Source: Actinophytocola sp963825445 (GTDB lineage Bacteria > Actinomycetota > Actinomycetes > Mycobacteriales > Pseudonocardiaceae). Taken from it: 64,000 nt of DNA. Position numbers and translations under genes: made by a program. Location of the stretch: assembly GCA_963825445.1 (NCBI GenBank), contig CAWGTM010000020.1, forward strand, positions 496,001-560,000, given 5' to 3'. Below, piece after piece: positions 1 through 9,511 of the stretch. The notes under the pieces are model-generated. The model was given only the letters and a program-made list of their open reading frames with translations, did not search any database and had not been told where the DNA came from. Within the stretch, counting starts at the first letter, position 1. Each line of letters starts with the position of its first letter.

Positions 1-1
1 C

Positions 2-454
2 GCACACCTGCCGATCGCCACGGCGCGTGAGGTGCTGACCGCCATCGCGACCCCCGGCCGCGATCTGTTCAAGGTGCTGGGCGCCGTGCACTACGCGGTG
101 ACCGCGCTGCCCGACGACGCCGCGCCCGACCAGCAACCGGTGGACGCGCTGGTCGAGCGCCTCGGCTGGCGGGTCAAGGAGGCCAACCCCTCGCGCCGGG
201 CGCTGGCCAACATCCTCGGCGTGCTGACCGAACTCGGGCACACCGACGTGCTGGACCGCGTGGACGACTACGCCGAGCACGCCGCCCGGCTCGCGGCCAT
301 CGACGTCGGCATCCTCGACGGCGATGAGAGCACGGACGAGATACTGGAGTCGGCCGTGGTCGTCACACTCTTCGGCGACACGCTCGTCTCGCTGCTGCGC
401 CGGATGGCCCAGGAGGATCTGTCGACCAAGTACCGGCCCGGCTCAGTCCCGTAG
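2..454 (+). CDS. C-terminal part of an unrecognised protein (5' end outside window)
   Basis: The open frame enters from the left edge; codons before the first internal GTG at 32 are also open and coding-like, so the start lies outside the window. About 150 residues remain. They are mostly helical in character and acidic, with a hydrophobic patch near the end (AVVVTLFGDTLVSLLRR) and no signal peptide or long membrane segment. I do not recognise the family. It runs convergently into the lipoprotein gene on the other strand, whose stop codon lies 11 bases inside its 3' end. Confidence 0.6.
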   Translation, partial: AHLPIATAREVLTAIATPGRDLFKVLGAVHYAVTALPDDAAPDQQPVDALVERLGWRVKEANPSRRALANILGVLTELGHTDVLDRVDDYAEHAARLAAIDVGILDGDESTDEILESAVVVTLFGDTLVSLLRRMAQEDLSTKYRPGSVP

Positions 455-1313
455 GGCCCGGTATTCGGTGGCGGCACCCGGGTGCAGCGGCAGGTCCCCC
501 GTGGTGATCAGGGAACGCAGGTCGAGGTACTGCGTGCCCAGCGCCGACGGCGGGACCAGCCGCGGCGCCTCCCGCACCAGCGTGCGGGCCACGGACGCCG
601 CCACCTCCGCCGGTAGCGACGGGTCGGCCACCAGCAGGTTCGCCACGCCGATCGTGGCGACCTGGCCCGGGTGGCCGTAGCCGCCGTCGGGCACCGGGAC
701 CCGCTGGTACACCGGCCCATGCGGCGTCCCGCAGCGCGCTGAGCTGGTCGGACAGGTCGACCAGCCGGATCGGGCGCCGGTCGTCGAGGTCGGCGAGTGC
801 CGGGGTCGGCACCCCGCCGGACCACAGGAGCGCGTCGAGCCGGCCGGCCGCCAGTTCGGTGACGGCCTCGGTCAGCGGACGGTGGTCGATCACGGCCGCC
901 ACCCCGCTCGCCCTGAGCAGCCGGTCGCCGAACACCGCGGCGCCGGATCCGTCGGCGCCCAGCGACAGCCGCGCGCCCGCCAGGTCGGCGACCGTGCGGA
1001 CCGGGCTTTCCGCCGGCACCACCAGCTGCATGTAGTTCTCGTACACCCGGCCGATGGCGCGGAGCCCGGAGTCGGCCGCCACATCCGCGAGTGCCAGCCC
1101 CAGATCGGCCTTCCCCTGCCGGACCAACTCCAGGTTCTCGACCGATCCGCCGGTCTCCAGGACCTCGGCTTCGAGACGCGCGGCCAGCAGGCGCGCGAAC
1201 TCCACGTAGAACCCGCCGGGCTCGCCCGCCGCGATCCGGACCGGCCGATCGTTCTCCGTGGTGCAGGCGGTGAGCACGGCGAGTGCGCCCAGCAACACCG
1301 TGCGGCGCTTCAC
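443..1313 (-). CDS. TAXI-family (TRAP-type) solute-binding lipoprotein, frameshifted
   Basis: The product begins VKRRTVLLGALAVLTAC, a short signal ending in a lipobox cysteine at about residue 17. The following region (AAGEPGGFYVEFARLLA, then GGSVENLELVRQGKADLGL) is the typical TAXI binding-protein fold, and the last 90 residues (GQVATIGVANLLVAD) match the family C-terminus. The reading frame changes near position 715-725, so one indel separates the N- and C-terminal parts; the total length, about 290 residues, is normal. The GTG start overlaps the kinase stop as GTGA, which implies one transcript and coupled translation. No TRAP membrane subunit is visible nearby, so the protein may serve as a ligand sensor for the adjacent kinase (inference). 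Confidence 0.75.
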
Positions 1314-2669
1314 TTGTCCGCCGGCAGGTCGATGTGGACGGTCAGGCCCGGTCCCGAGTGGAGGGTGAACGTGCCGCCGCGTGCGGTCACCAGTCGTTCG
1401 GCGATGGCGAGGCCGAGTCCGGAACCGGGGGCGTCGCGGCTCGCGCGCCAGAACCGTTCGGTCAGCCGGGGGAGCTGGTCGGCGTCGACACCCGGGCCGT
1501 CGTCGGCGATCGTCAGCCGGACCCGGTCGTCGATGATCGCGCCGGACCACTGGATGGTCGCGCCGCGGCCCGCGTACTTGATTCCGTTGTCCAGCACCAC
1601 ATCCACCACCTGCGCGAGGTCCGACTCCGCGCACCGGACGGGCAGCTCGCTCAGGTCGGCCGGCCCGCGCAGCGTCACGCCCGCCCGGTCGGCCGCCTCG
1701 TGCCAGGCCTCCTGGCGTTCCACCAGGACGGTCACCGCGTCGCAGCTGGTTCGTCGGCCGAGGTGGCGGCCAGGTCGGTGGCCAGACTGTCCGCGGAAGC
1801 CAGTGCCAGCATGCCGTCCAGCAACGCTTCCAGTCGTTCCAGCTCGGTGGTCATCGAGTCGTCCCGCGTGTCGAGCGTGTCGATCCGCAGGCGCAGCGCG
1901 GCCATCGGGTTGCGCAGCTGGTGGGACGCGTCGGCCACCAGCCGCGCGTTGCCGGCCGGCGGACTCGGCGAGCGCGTCGGACATCTGGTTGAACTCGGCG
2001 GCCAGGCCCCGCAGCTCCGGCGGGCCGGCGACCACGTCGACGTGGGTCCGTTCGCGCCCGGCGGCCACCGCGTGCACGCCGTCGGCCAGCTGCTCCACCG
2101 GCCGCAGCACCCAGCGGGCGAGCGCGCAGCACGAGCAGCACGACACGCGAGCGCCGCGGCCAGCGCCGCCGGCCAGGATCACCGCCCAGCGCAGGGTGAT
2201 GTCGGCGACCGCGGGCGCGACCGAGACTGCGCAGCACCACCGCGCCGGCCACCCGCGTGCCGGTGCCGACCGGGCGGCCGAGCAGCAGGTCGCCGCTCGA
2301 CCACGGGCGCAGCCGTCGCGGCGCCGGCGCGCGGCTGGTTGCGCAGCGCGGCGTCGACGCGGCCGCCACCGCCGGGTCGGCGGCCGCGCATGCCCGGCCT
2401 CGACCAGCGACCCGGCGCCGGCGCGTCGACGACCACCACGGCGTCGCCGTACAGCTCGGTGTGCGGCCGCGACCTCCGCAGCGCAGCTGGTCGCCCGCCG
2501 TCGTCGGCCTGCTCGGCGAGCGCGGCGAACCGGGTCGAGGTCGGCCGTGCGGGACAGCGACGAACTGTTCGGTGCGGCTGCGCGGCCGTGCTGTCGAGCA
2601 GCGGCACGGCGAACCCGGCGACCGCGAGCACGGCGAAGGCCAGGAGGACGCGAGGAGCCGACGCCGCAC
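1310..2669 (-). CDS. Two-component sensor histidine kinase, several frameshifts
   Basis: Reading across frames gives the normal order of an EnvZ/TctE-like kinase. An N-terminal membrane segment (LLAFAVLAVAGFAVPLL) is followed by an extracytoplasmic stretch, a HAMP linker (RPVEQLADGVHAV), a phosphoacceptor helix with the H-box HQLRNPMAALRL, and an ATPase domain with N-box (DNGIKYAG), G1 (DDGPGVD) and G2 (GSGLGLAI). Frames change near 2.6, 2.2 and 1.95 kb and near 1.74 kb. The full length of about 450 residues is normal, so the breaks look like sequence errors rather than decay. It sits between the response regulator and the TAXI lipoprotein in one leftward operon. Ligand unknown. Confidence 0.75.
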
Positions 2670-2671
2670 CT

Positions 2672-3334
2672 CTACGTCCGCCAGCCGGTAGCCGAAGCCG
2701 CGGATGGTGGCCAGCAGGCCGGGGCGGTCGAGCTTCGCGCGCAGCTGGGTCAGGTGGACGTCGAGCGAGCGGGACACCGCCAGGTACGCGTCGCCCCACA
2801 CCTCGTCGAGCAGCTGCTGGCGGCTGACCGCCGCGCCGCGGCTGGCGGGCGAGCACCGCGAGGATGTCGAACTCCTTGGCGGTCAGCTCGATCTCCGTCG
2901 CCGGCGGCCGTGACCCGGCGGGCGTCCAGGTCGATCTCCACGTCCGCGACCCGACGGTCGCCGGCTCGGCGGTCGCGGCGAGCCCGGAACGCCGGGCCAC
3001 CGCCTCGATCCTGGCGAGCAGCTCGGCCAGCCGGACCGGCTTGACCAGGTAGTCGTCGGCGCCGAGGTGCAGTCCGCGAACGACGGACCGCTCGTCGTCC
3101 CGGGCGGTCATGCACGATCACCGGCGTGGCCGATCACCGGCGCAGCTTGCGCAGCACCTCCAGACCGTCCACATCGGGCAGTCCGAGGTCGAGCAGCACG
3201 AGGTCGGCGTCGCGGTGGCGGGTCAGCGCGTCCTCGCCACGGACGATCCGCTCGGTCAGGTGCCCGTGTGCGGCGAGGGCGCCGACCACGGCGTTCGCGA
3301 CGCCGTCGTCGTCCTCGACGAGCAGCACCCGCAT
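2672..3334 (-). CDS. OmpR-family response regulator, frameshifted
   Basis: The receiver domain starts MRVLLVEDDDGVANAVV, with the acidic pair and the phosphoacceptor in LVLLDLGLPDVDG at about residue 51. After a frame change near 3135 it continues with the T-loop and the lysine motif (DDYLVKPV). A second change near 2.9-2.8 kb leads into the winged-helix DNA-binding domain, ending SLDVHLTQLRAKLDRPG and IRGFGYRLAD. About 220 residues in all, the usual size. It is the first gene of the leftward RR-HK-TAXI trio and is divergent from the Nramp-like gene across 71 bases, where both promoters must lie. Confidence 0.78.
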
Positions 3335-3405
3335 GCGCGCACCCCTTTCCTAAGCGACCGTTAAGTCTGCGTTCGCCTCCCGCCGGCACGGGTTAGCTTC
3401 AGGCC

Positions 3406-4660
3406 ATGTCCAGTGAACTAGACCACAAAGAAGTGGCTCCGCCGACCGGGTGGCGTGACCGGATGCGCCAGGTCGGCCCGGGCATCATGGCCGCCGCGAC
3501 CGGTGTCGGCGCGGGTGACCTGGTGGCGACCATGGTCGCCGGCTCGCGCTACGGCTACGCGCTGCTGTGGGCGGTCATCCTCGGTACGGCGTTCAAGCTG
3601 GCGCTCGGTCGAGGCCGTCGGCCGCTGGCACCTGACCTCCGGCCAGACCCTCCTCGCCGGCCTGCGCACGCTCGGCAAGTGGGCGCTCGTCTACTTCGGC
3701 GCGTACGCGATCGTGTGGGGCTTCGTGTACGGCGCGACCGCCATGTCGGCGTCCGGGCTGCCGCTGAACGCCATGTTCCCGTTCCTGTCGGTGCGGTACT
3801 GGGCGATGCTGTGCGGGATCGCCGGGTTCCTGCTCGTGTGGTTCGGCCGCTACGCCCTGCTCGAGAAGATCATGACGGTCTTCATCGGCATCATGTTCGT
3901 GACCGTGGTGGGCACCGCGGTGTTGGTCACCCCCAACCTCGGCAACCTGTTCACCGGGTTCGTGCCGCGCCTGCCGGACGGCTCGATGGTGTACGTGCTC
4001 GGGTTGATCGGCGGCGTCGGCGGCACGATCACCATGGCCGCGTACGGATACTGGACGCTCGCGAAGGGCTGGCGCGGGCCGCGGTGGCTGCCGATGATGC
4101 GCACCGACAACGCGGTCGGCTACGCCACCACCGGCATCTTCGTGATCGCCATGCTGATCGTCGGCGCGGAACTGTTGGCGGGCCAGGAAGTCGTGTCCGG
4201 CGACGGCGGTTTGCTGCTGCTGGGCGACATTCTCGCGGCGGACTACGGGCAGTGGGCGCGGATCCCGTTCCTCATCGGCTTCTTCGCGGTGTCGTTCACG
4301 TCGGTGATCGGCGTGTGGCACGGGGTGAGCCTGCTGTTCGCGGACTGCTGGCGGACTTTGCGGTCGTCCTCGGACACCGCGATCGAGGGCGGGCGGGCGT
4401 ACAAGGCGTACGTGTTGTGGCTGACGTTCCCGCCGATGGCGCTGCTGTTCCTCGACCAGCCGTTCCAGCTGACCGTGGCGTACGGCGCGCTCGGGGCGTT
4501 GTTCATGCCGTTCCTGGCGGGCACGCTGCTGGTGCTGCTGAACTCGAAGCGGGTGGACCGGACGGGCCGCTCGGGCTGGGTGTCCAACACGATGCTCGTG
4601 GCGTGCCTGGTGTTGTTCGCGTACCTGGCGTACGACCAGGTGGTCGGCCTGTTCGAGTAG
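3406..4660 (+). CDS. Nramp-superfamily membrane transporter with altered metal-site motifs (one frameshift)
   Basis: About 417 residues with 11 or so hydrophobic helices. The N-terminal GPGIMAAATGVGAGDLVAT aligns with the Nramp first helix, but the canonical DPGN metal motif is replaced by GAGD. The sixth-helix MPH motif is likewise replaced, within GGTITMAAYGYW. EAVGRWHLTSGQTLL matches the family region after helix 2. One extra base near 3606 shifts the frame; both sides are plainly one protein. Because the manganese/iron ligands are missing, the substrate may differ: some Nramp relatives carry magnesium or aluminium. It is divergent from the two-component operon, so control by that system is possible but not shown. 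Confidence 0.75.
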
Positions 4661-4670
4661 CTTGGGAGGC

Positions 4671-5270
4671 ATGCGAGCCACCTGGGCCGAGCGGTCCTTC
4701 GTCGCGGCCGTGTACGACTTCGGGGTCGAGCGGGAGTGGTTGGCCCGCCCGGTGGGTCGGCTCCTGTGGGGCACGGATGTGGGGTTGCTGTACTCGACCA
4801 TCCGGTCGTTGGGCTCGCTGCCGTCCGGTTCGTCCATTCTGGACGTGCCGTGCGGTGGCGGCCTGGCGTTGCGGGGACTGCGACCGGGCCTCCGTTACGT
4901 GGGCGTGGACATCGCACCTCGCGGCCGCGCGGCCGCACTGTCCCCAGTGAAGGCCGACATCGAGCGGTTGCCGTTCGCGGACAACGAGTTCGACGTGTGC
5001 GTCACGTTCAACGGCCTGCACTGCCTGCCGGATCCGGCGGCCGCTCTCCGCGAACTGGCCCGCTGCGTGAAACCAGGCGGCCGATTGGTGGGCGACACGA
5101 TCGTGCGCGGCGCCGGGCGCGACCTGGCGATCGGCGCCTTCCAGCGGGTGGGCCTGTTCGGTCCGGGTGGCACGGCAGCGGATCTGGCGCGGTGGCTGAC
5201 GGATGCGGGCTTCCACACGGAAACGCTGACCCACTCGGGCGCCGTGGTGCACTTCGCCGCCACCCGCTGA
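4671..5270 (+). CDS. Class I SAM-dependent methyltransferase
   Basis: 199 residues with the Rossmann methyltransferase signature: motif I is ILDVPCGGGLALRGL, the acidic residue that binds the SAM ribose lies in YVGVDIA, and motif IV/post-I lies in FDVCVTFNGLHCLPD, followed by LRELARCVKPGGRLV. This is the UbiE/Methyltransf_11 type, usually acting on a small molecule. It starts 10 bases after the transporter stop and probably shares its transcript. An in-frame TTG at 4662 is an alternative start; the ATG at 4671 has a purine-rich GGGAGG just before it, though at very short spacing. Substrate unknown. Confidence 0.8.
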   Translation: MRATWAERSFVAAVYDFGVEREWLARPVGRLLWGTDVGLLYSTIRSLGSLPSGSSILDVPCGGGLALRGLRPGLRYVGVDIAPRGRAAALSPVKADIERLPFADNEFDVCVTFNGLHCLPDPAAALRELARCVKPGGRLVGDTIVRGAGRDLAIGAFQRVGLFGPGGTAADLARWLTDAGFHTETLTHSGAVVHFAATR

Positions 5271-5390
5271 ACCCGCGCGCCGCCCGGCAGCCGCCTCGTG
5301 CTGGTCGCGGGCTGCGCCGCGGCGAGCGGCGCACGCGGTCCGCCCCGGTCCCATCGCTGACGCTCGACGGCCCGAGAGAGCCGCCGAATC

Positions 5391-5477
5391 GTGGACGTGG
5401 CGGACACCGACCTGCTGAGCTTCGACCCCCGAGCGGGCGCGACGATCACCGCACCGGTCGAGGTGCTGTACCAGTGA
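5391..5477 (+). pseudogene. Short orphan coding remnant before the permease fragment
   Basis: A 28-codon open stretch from GTG ending TITAPVEVLYQ and a TGA reads like the C-terminus of a protein, but no N-terminal part precedes it. It lies directly upstream of the truncated permease and in the same direction, so it may be the tail of another gene of the decayed importer locus. I cannot assign a family. The surrounding 5271-5516 interval holds nothing else I can support. Confidence 0.25.
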
Positions 5478-5516
5478 CCGGCAGACGCCTCCGGGCGCGA
5501 ACGGGGGACTCGCCGG

Positions 5517-5842
5517 TTGGGCGAGCCGGTTCTCCAGGTCCTGGCGGTCGCGCTCCTGGTGGGCGCAGGCGTGGCGTTCGCCGGCATCGTGGGGTTCGTC
5601 GGGCTGGTGGTGCCCCACGTCATCCGCATGATCGCCGGCCCCGCGCACCGGCTGCTGCTCGCGGCCAGCGCCCTCGGCGGCGCGCTCGTGCTGGTGGCCG
5701 CCGACCTGCTGGCCCGCACGGCCGTGGAGAACGCCGACCTGCCCTCGGCATGCTCACCTCGCTGGTCGGCGGCCCGTTCTTCTTCTGGATGCTGCGTCGC
5801 ACCCGCACCCGCACCCGCAGCCGGCAGGGCGGTTGGGCATGA
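5517..5842 (+). pseudogene. FecCD-type (haem/siderophore) ABC permease, 5'-truncated remnant
   Basis: Only the last 110 or so of about 340 expected residues are present. They start in a membrane helix (LAVALLVGAGVAFAG) and include the coupling region of FecCD permeases, IGFVGLVVPHVIRMIAGP. The frame then changes near 5750, and the terminal LTSLVGGPFFFWMLRRT, a family hallmark, is read in another frame to the TGA at 5840. That stop overlaps the next gene's ATG as ATGA, the original operon junction. The N-terminal two thirds are absent, so no working permease can be made. Confidence 0.75.
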
Positions 5843-6637
5843 GAGCCGGACTGGACAACGTGACCGTCGCGGTCGTCGGACCCAACGGCGCCGGCAGGTC
5901 CACGATGATCGGCTGCTCGCTGCGCGGGCGACCTGCCAGCGGCGAAAGGCACGGTCAGCGTCAACGGCCGCCCCATCCGGCGCTGGCGCCACGCGGACCT
6001 GGCCAGGGAACGATCGGTGCTGCCCCAGCACACGACCGTGGCGTTCCCGTTCACCGTCGGCCAGGTGGTCGCCATGGGACGGGCGCCGTGGGCGCGCACC
6101 GACCGCGTGGACGAGGACGAGGCGGGGATCGCCGAGGCCATGGCCGCCACCGAGGTCACGGCGTTCGCCCACCGCACGTTCAGCACGCTGTCCGGCCGCG
6201 AACGCGCCCGGGTCGCGCTCGCGCGGGTGCTGGCCCAGCGCACGCCGATCCTCCTGCTGGACGAGCCGACCGCCGCGCTCGACCCGCGCCACCAGGACCT
6301 CGTGCTGTCCGTGGCGCTCGACCGGGCCCGCGCCGGGACCGCCGTGCTCGCCGTGCTCCACGACCTGAACCTGGCCGCCGCCTACGCGGATCGCGTGGCC
6401 GTGGTGGCCGACGGGCGCCTCGCGGCGTGCGGTCCGCCGGCCGAGGTGCTGACCGGGGAACTGCTCAGCGAGGTCTACCAGCGCACGGTCGAGGTGTTCG
6501 AACATCCGCGTTCTGACACGCCGCTCGTACTGCCGGTCCGGACACACGGGGCAGCATGGGACGATGTGGTGTATCCGTATGACACCGCGAGGGACCTGAG
6601 TGACTACGTTCGCCGACACGACCTTCACGAATCCTGA
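5839..6637 (+). pseudogene. HmuV-like haem ABC transporter ATPase, degenerate
   Basis: The C-terminal two thirds clearly match the HmuV/FecE family: Q-loop region VLPQHTTVAFPFTVGQVVAMGR, Walker B ILLLDEPTAALD, and H-loop VLAVLHDLNLAAAYADR. Four defects stand out. About 25-30 residues are missing between the start (LDNVTVA) and Walker A. Walker A reads GPNGAGRST, with arginine for the essential lysine. The signature reads LSGRE instead of LSGGE/Q, and the frame changes near 5930-5950. The usual end after LVLPVR is read through for a further 33 or so codons, into lepA. I judge it non-functional. Confidence 0.75.
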
Positions 6638-8444
6638 ACTGATCAGGAACTTCTGCATCATCGCGCACATCGACCACGGCAAGTCGACGCTCGCCGACCG
6701 CATGCTGCAGCTCACCGGCGTGGTCGAGGAACGTGCGATGCGGGCGCAGTACCTCGACCGCATGGACATCGAGCGCGAGCGCGGCATCACGATCAAGGCA
6801 CAGAACGTGCGGCTGCCCTGGCACGTCGCCGGCCAGGACCACGTCCTGCACATGATCGACACCCCGGGCCACGTCGACTTCACCTACGAGGTGTCCCGCG
6901 CGCTCGAGGCGTGCGAGGGCGCGGTCCTGCTGGTCGACGCCGCGCAGGGCATCGAGGCACAGACGCTCGCGAACCTGTACCTCGCCATGGAGAACGAGCT
7001 CACGATCATCCCGGTGCTCAACAAGATCGACCTGCCGGCCGCCGACCCGGACAAGTACGCCGGCGAGCTGGCGCACATCGTCGGCTGCGAGCCCTCGGAC
7101 GTGATGCGTGTCTCGGCGAAGACCGGCCTCGGGGTGCGTGAGCTGCTCAACGAGATCGTCCGGCTGGTGCCGGCCCCCGTCGGCGTCGACGAGGCGCCGC
7201 CCCGCGCGATGATCTTCGACTCCGTCTACGACACCTACCGTGGCGTGGTCACCTACATCCGCGTGGTCGACGGCAAGATCACCCCGCGCCAGCGCATCAA
7301 GATGATGTCCACCGGCGCCACCCACGAGCTGCTCGAGGTCGGCATCATCTCGCCGGAGCCCAAGCCCTCCACCGGGCTCGGCGTCGGCGAGGTCGGCTAC
7401 CTGATCACCGGCGTGAAGGACGTGCGCCAGTCCAAGGTCGGCGACACGGTGACCGCCGAGAAGCGCGGCGCCACCGAACCGCTCGCCGGCTACCGCGAGC
7501 CGCGGCCGATGGTCTACTCGGGACTCTTCCCGGTCGACGGCTCCGACTACGCCGACCTGCGTGAGGCGCTCGACAAGCTGCGCCTCAACGACGCCGCTCT
7601 CTCCTACGAGCCCGAGACCTCCGCGGCGCTCGGCTTCGGCTTCCGGTGCGGGTTCCTCGGGCTGCTGCACCTGGAGATCGTGCGCGAGCGGCTGGAACGC
7701 GAGGCCGGCCTCGACCTCATCTCCACGGCGCCGAACGTGGTGTACCGGGTCGCGCTGGACGACGGCGGCGACCTCACGGTCACCAACCCGTCGGACTGGC
7801 CGGAGGGCAAGATCGCCGACGTCTACGAGCCGGTGGTGAAGACGTCGATCATCGCCCCGAGCGACTACATCGGCGCGATCATGGAGCTGTGCCAGTCGCG
7901 GCGCGGGCAGCTCGGCGGCATGGACTACCTGTCCAGCGACCGCGTCGAGCTGCGCTACACCATGCCGCTCGGCGAGATCATCTTCGATTTCTTCGACACG
8001 CTGAAGTCCCGCACCCGCGGCTACGCCTCGCTGGACTACGAGCCGGCGGGCGAGCAGGCGGCCGACCTCGTGAAGGTCGACATCCTGCTGCAGGGCGAGC
8101 CGGTCGACGCGTTCTCCGCGATCTGCCACCGCGAGGCTTCGTACGCGTACGGCACGCGGATGGCGTCGAAGCTGCGCGAGCTGATTCCCCGCCAGCAGTT
8201 CGAGGTCCCGATCCAGGCGGCCATCGGCGCGCGGGTCATCGCCCGCGAAACGGTGCGCGCCATGCGCAAGGACGTGCTGGCCAAGTGCTACGGCGGTGAC
8301 ATCACCCGTAAGCGCAAGCTGCTGGAGAAGCAGAAGGAGGGCAAGAAGCGGATGAAGATGGTGGGCCGCGTCGAGGTCCCCCAGGAAGCATTCGTGGCCG
8401 CTCTGTCGACCGACGAGAACACCGACAAGAAGGGCAAGAAGTAG
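6600..8444 (+). CDS. lepA: Elongation factor 4 (back-translocating GTPase LepA)
   Basis: 614 residues, full length. Translation GTPase motifs are intact: G1 AHIDHGKST, the G2 region RERGITI, G3 DTPGH and G4 NKID. The C-terminal EF4-specific domain ends ITRKRKLLEKQKEGKKRMK, a highly basic conserved element. LepA binds ribosomes and promotes back-translocation of tRNAs, helping translation under ionic or other stress. The GTG start at 6600 gives MTTFADTTFTNP. It lies inside the read-through tail of the degraded ATPase, so that tail has no coding value. Confidence 0.97.
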   Translation: MTTFADTTFTNPELIRNFCIIAHIDHGKSTLADRMLQLTGVVEERAMRAQYLDRMDIERERGITIKAQNVRLPWHVAGQDHVLHMIDTPGHVDFTYEVSRALEACEGAVLLVDAAQGIEAQTLANLYLAMENELTIIPVLNKIDLPAADPDKYAGELAHIVGCEPSDVMRVSAKTGLGVRELLNEIVRLVPAPVGVDEAPPRAMIFDSVYDTYRGVVTYIRVVDGKITPRQRIKMMSTGATHELLEVGIISPEPKPSTGLGVGEVGYLITGVKDVRQSKVGDTVTAEKRGATEPLAGYREPRPMVYSGLFPVDGSDYADLREALDKLRLNDAALSYEPETSAALGFGFRCGFLGLLHLEIVRERLEREAGLDLISTAPNVVYRVALDDGGDLTVTNPSDWPEGKIADVYEPVVKTSIIAPSDYIGAIMELCQSRRGQLGGMDYLSSDRVELRYTMPLGEIIFDFFDTLKSRTRGYASLDYEPAGEQAADLVKVDILLQGEPVDAFSAICHREASYAYGTRMASKLRELIPRQQFEVPIQAAIGARVIARETVRAMRKDVLAKCYGGDITRKRKLLEKQKEGKKRMKMVGRVEVPQEAFVAALSTDENTDKKGKK

Positions 8445-8504
8445 CTCTCCGTAAACTGTCGGTGGCTCATGGTTGAGTTGGCTCCCGACAGAAAGGGGGG
8501 CACC

Positions 8505-9086
8505 ATGGGAGCCATGACTGCCGAGTCCGGTTCGTTCCAGCTCGCCCACGGACGCCCGTTCACCGTGGACGACCTGGAGGCGATGCCGGATGACGGCAAC
8601 CGGTACGAGCTCATCGACGGGATGCTGCTCGTGAGCCCAGCACCCGGCAGGCCGCATCAGAAGTTGGCCTATGAGTTGTACGGCGTACTGGCTGCGGCAT
8701 GCCCGGATGAGTTCGATGTTCTGGGTGCGCCGTTCGCGGTGCGGCCGTCGACGACGACAGAGTTGCAGCCTGACCTGCTGGTGGGCCGCGACGAGGACTT
8801 CACCGACAAACTCCTGCCGGCGGCGCCGGTCCTGGCGGTCGAGGTGTTGTCGCCGAGCAGCGTCATCAACGACCTGAACAACAAGAAGGCCGCCTATCAG
8901 CGGGTGGGGGTTCAGAGCTACTGGGTGATCGACCCGGGAGAGCCCTCGATGGTGGTGTTCGAACTCGACGACGCTGGTATCTACCAGCAGGTGGCCGAGG
9001 TCAAGGGCGACGACCCGTACGAGGCGAGGCTGCCGTTCCCGGTGACCGTCGTCCTCAGCGCGCTCGGGAAAAAGCGGCGCCGTTAG
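8505..9086 (+). CDS. Uma2-family (DUF820) putative restriction-like endonuclease
   Basis: 193 residues. The Uma2 core is visible: a GNRYELIDGMLLVSP strand, ELQPDLLVGRDEDF with the catalytic-type aspartate, VLAVEVLSPSS with the glutamate, and the lysine in LNNKKAAYQRVGVQSYWVIDP. This is the PD-(D/E)XK arrangement. Actinomycetes carry many such proteins, and their cellular role is mostly unknown. The ATG at 8505 follows a strong GAAAGGGGGG ribosome site; an upstream GTG at 8469 is less likely. It converges on the Nudix gene, with a 4-base overlap of the 3' ends. Confidence 0.82.
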   Translation: MGAMTAESGSFQLAHGRPFTVDDLEAMPDDGNRYELIDGMLLVSPAPGRPHQKLAYELYGVLAAACPDEFDVLGAPFAVRPSTTTELQPDLLVGRDEDFTDKLLPAAPVLAVEVLSPSSVINDLNNKKAAYQRVGVQSYWVIDPGEPSMVVFELDDAGIYQQVAEVKGDDPYEARLPFPVTVVLSALGKKRRR

Positions 9087-9511
9087 TGGGGGATCCCGTG
9101 CTCGAGGTACAGCGTGGTGCTCTCGGCGCGGGCCCGCATCGCGGCTGCCACTCGGCGGGACAGGCGGGGGATCAGTCTGGTCAGCGCCGCTTCAAGGGGG
9201 AGGAACTCGTACGACGCCAGTTCCTCGGCCGGCAGGCGTAGGTTCGCGATCTCCTCGCTGGAGAGGCGGCCGCCGTCGAACACGAACAGCACGCGGGTGG
9301 GGTCCGGCATCCAGTCGACCACCAGCAGGCGGCCCGTCTCGCGGCACAGGCCCAGCTCCTCGTGCAGCTCCCGCGCACACGCCTGCGAAGGCGTCTCGCC
9401 CGGTTCGATCCGGCCGCCCGGGATCTCCCAGAAGTCCTTGTACGTGGGCTCCACCAGCAGGATCCGGTCCTGGGAGTCGAGCATCAGCGCGCCGGCCGCG
9501 TGCGCGGTCAC
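9083..9511 (-). CDS. Nudix hydrolase
   Basis: 142 residues with a complete Nudix box, GRIEPGETPSQACARELHEELG, containing the REXXEE-type glutamates that bind the metal. It probably hydrolyses a nucleoside diphosphate derivative, but the substrate cannot be told from sequence. The C-terminal half ends YLEHGIPH. Its start codon overlaps the stop of the upstream membrane protein by four bases, so the two are probably translated together. Confidence 0.85.
   Translation of the reverse strand: MTAHAAGALMLDSQDRILLVEPTYKDFWEIPGGRIEPGETPSQACARELHEELGLCRETGRLLVVDWMPDPTRVLFVFDGGRLSSEEIANLRLPAEELASYEFLPLEAALTRLIPRLSRRVAAAMRARAESTTLYLEHGIPH

Noticed and set aside
882..3044. Long open frame of 720 codons on the + strand
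   Set aside because: Shadow of the leftward two-component and lipoprotein genes; its Arg/Ala/Pro-rich text has no domain, while the opposite strand has kinase and regulator motifs.
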